From contig NZ_CP047476.1 in the NCBI RefSeq assembly GCF_010587385.1, forward strand, positions 372,001 to 436,000: a stretch of DNA of 64,000 nucleotides. Reading direction: 5' to 3'. How positions within the stretch are numbered: the stretch's first letter is position 1; each line of letters begins with the position of its first letter. The notes below the pieces were generated by a model. The model was not told the DNA's origin. It made no database searches and saw only the letters and a program-made list of their open reading frames with translations. This stretch comes from Vibrio astriarenae (GTDB lineage: Bacteria > Pseudomonadota > Gammaproteobacteria > Enterobacterales > Vibrionaceae). The position numbers and the translations under genes were made by a program. Of this stretch, positions 62,757 through 64,000 are shown in pieces.

Positions 62757-63608
62757 ATGTCGACAGAAAAAACACTAAAAATTGAAGATGTCTCTGTAAT
62801 CTATGAAGACCGTCAAGGTGGGGAACCCGTTCGTGCACTGTCAGGTGTGAATCTAGAAATCTCACAAGGTGATCTCGTTGTTGCGCTTGGGGCTTCAGGT
62901 TGCGGAAAGACCACATTGCTTAATCTAATGGCGGGCTTTATTACACCGACAGAAGGTTACTTAACGTTAGGGGACTCTGAAATCGAGGGGTTTCCTAGGG
63001 TAGCAATGGGCAAAGACATCGGTGATGAAATTACAGGGCCAAGTGCTGATCGTGGTGTAGTGTTTCAAAAGCATGCGTTGTTTCCTTGGCTAAACGTGAT
63101 AGAAAACACGGCCTTTGGCTTAAAGCTACAGGGCGTGGATAAGCAAGAGCGTTTGGAAAGAGCAGCCAAGTACTTGAAGCTGGTTGGATTAGAAGACTTT
63201 CACCAACACAAAATCTACCAACTATCTGGAGGTATGCAGCAACGTGTCGGTATTGCGCGAGCACTGACCAACGACCCAAGTATCTTACTGCTCGATGAAC
63301 CTCTGGGAGCATTGGACGCATTAACGCGAGAAACACTTCAAGAGTTATTGCTGGATGCGTGGCAAACGACCAACAAAATGATGTTCTTTATTACCCACAG
63401 TGTTGAAGAAGCGTTATTTATGGCATCACGACTTATCGTTATGTCACCAAGACCCGGGAGAATTACACATAGCTTCGAACTCGATTTCAATAAGCGATTC
63501 TTAGAGTGTCGTGACGCCCGAGCCGTCAAGTCCATGCCTGATTTCATCGAGATGCGAGAGAAAATCCTATCCATCATACACCAAGATGAAGTACCGGAGG
63601 TAGCATAA
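62757..63608 (+). CDS. tauB: taurine ABC transporter, ATPase
   Basis: 283 residues. Walker A GASGCGKTT near residue 44, the signature LSGGMQQRVGIARAL near 158, and Walker B ILLLDEPLGALD near 178; NitT/TauT-type subfamily. The stop codon and the tauC start overlap by one base (TAATG). C-terminal extension of about 30 residues beyond the ATPase core. Confidence 0.93.
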   Translation: MSTEKTLKIEDVSVIYEDRQGGEPVRALSGVNLEISQGDLVVALGASGCGKTTLLNLMAGFITPTEGYLTLGDSEIEGFPRVAMGKDIGDEITGPSADRGVVFQKHALFPWLNVIENTAFGLKLQGVDKQERLERAAKYLKLVGLEDFHQHKIYQLSGGMQQRVGIARALTNDPSILLLDEPLGALDALTRETLQELLLDAWQTTNKMMFFITHSVEEALFMASRLIVMSPRPGRITHSFELDFNKRFLECRDARAVKSMPDFIEMREKILSIIHQDEVPEVA

Positions 63609-64000
63609 TGAACCAAGCTGTAATTGCACAAGAGCAAGAATTTGAACCTCAAGAAGTCATGCCGTCAAATGACGAAAAGGTGAGTCCTGAGAAGCAAGAC
63701 AGTGTTGTCCATAAAACACCACCATTCTATCTGCTTATTCAAGGTATTAAACGCCGCACTTTGACACCCGCAAACTACTACGGGGAACCAGGGCAGGGTG
63801 ATTCAAGAATTATCTCAGTTATTGCAAGTATCTTCTTCATTGCGCTGTGGGCACTAGTGACCGAGATGGGTTGGGTAAAACCGCTATTTTTGCCTACGCC
63901 AAGCGCAGTCATCGAGAGATTTGGTGACCTAGTTGTTCACGGTTTCTCTGGTGTCTCTTTAACCGAACACTTAGCCGCAAGTTTAGGGCGAGTATTTGGC
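63608..64000 (+). CDS. tauC: taurine ABC transporter, permease (3' end outside window)
   Basis: The first 131 residues are in the window. A long N-terminal cytoplasmic extension rich in Glu and Gln (about residues 1-68) precedes the first membrane helix (IISVIASIFFIALWALVTEM). FLPTPSAVIERFGDL is typical of TauC/SsuC. The start overlaps tauB by one base. The missing part should contain the EAA loop; what follows (perhaps xsc) decides whether sulfoacetaldehyde is also desulfonated. Confidence 0.9.
   Translation, partial: MNQAVIAQEQEFEPQEVMPSNDEKVSPEKQDSVVHKTPPFYLLIQGIKRRTLTPANYYGEPGQGDSRIISVIASIFFIALWALVTEMGWVKPLFLPTPSAVIERFGDLVVHGFSGVSLTEHLAASLGRVFG

Noticed and set aside
1..64000. tRNA, rRNA, insertion sequences, integrase or prophage genes
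   Set aside because: None found by eye; no transposase, integrase, phage structural or tRNA-like cloverleaf sequence stands out.

Overview
The window reads as one contiguous piece of a Vibrio (Vibrionaceae) chromosome. The evidence is the company of genes: an FMN-riboswitch ribB, FIST and PAS chemoreceptors, hybrid kinases, a penicillin-V-acylase-type hydrolase, a Vibrio-type porin, yccF, a VF530-type protein and focA. There are about 54 protein genes, one clear riboswitch and no rRNA, tRNA, insertion sequence, prophage or CRISPR array that I can see. Codon use and base composition look even, except for one strongly codon-biased block at 45.0-48.8 kb.

Layout: 0-3.7 kb holds the end of an outer-membrane barrel gene, a LysR regulator and a cytosolic FIST chemoreceptor. 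4.0-7.4 kb is galETK, with a promoter whose GalR and CRP sites are spaced as in E. coli. galM lies 25 kb away (32.5 kb) behind its own GalR-type operator. 7.5-13.2 kb is housekeeping: a redoxin, VF530, PstS, a GreA/B-like factor, ribB, a P-loop kinase and a YjaB-like acetyltransferase. 13.5-18.8 kb is an overlapping three-gene operon: a membrane-anchored di-heme cytochrome c peroxidase, a hybrid histidine kinase, and a receiver protein whose kinase core has lost its phospho-acceptor histidine. 18.9-21.5 kb is a LysR-centred group (DoxX-like, DUF2798, AhpD-like) in which two promoters share an 18-bp element. 21.5-37.5 kb is a mixed accessory stretch: acylase, barrel, HAD, FrnE, YcaQ glycosylase, a third hybrid kinase, glyoxalase-like protein, lipoprotein, secreted lectin, TetR/quinone-reductase pair, two acetyltransferases and an Old Yellow Enzyme.

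37.6-49.9 kb carries an esterase pair, an alanine/glycine symporter, yccF, serine dehydratase with a solute symporter, and divergently a highly codon-optimised MFS transporter, double-NTF2 protein and porin followed by a LacI regulator. 50.0-50.5 kb is non-coding, with two 92-bp palindromic elements around an 11-copy heptamer repeat. 50.7-56.7 kb has a LonH-type protease, small secreted or membrane proteins, a PAS-PAS chemoreceptor and focA.

56.7-64.0 kb is a taurine island: a MocR regulator (TauR-like), taurine:pyruvate aminotransferase, tauABC (tauC cut by the window edge), a TauE/SafE exporter and an SDR reductase. A bipartite motif recurs before tpa, tauA and the exporter gene, tying the exporter-reductase pair to the taurine regulon. 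This fits the known IsfD/IsfE route, in which taurine nitrogen is used and the carbon is excreted as isethionate. This is the most informative coherent system in the window. The cytochrome peroxidase/kinase/pseudokinase operon and the MFS/NTF2/porin block are the best candidates for undescribed biology.
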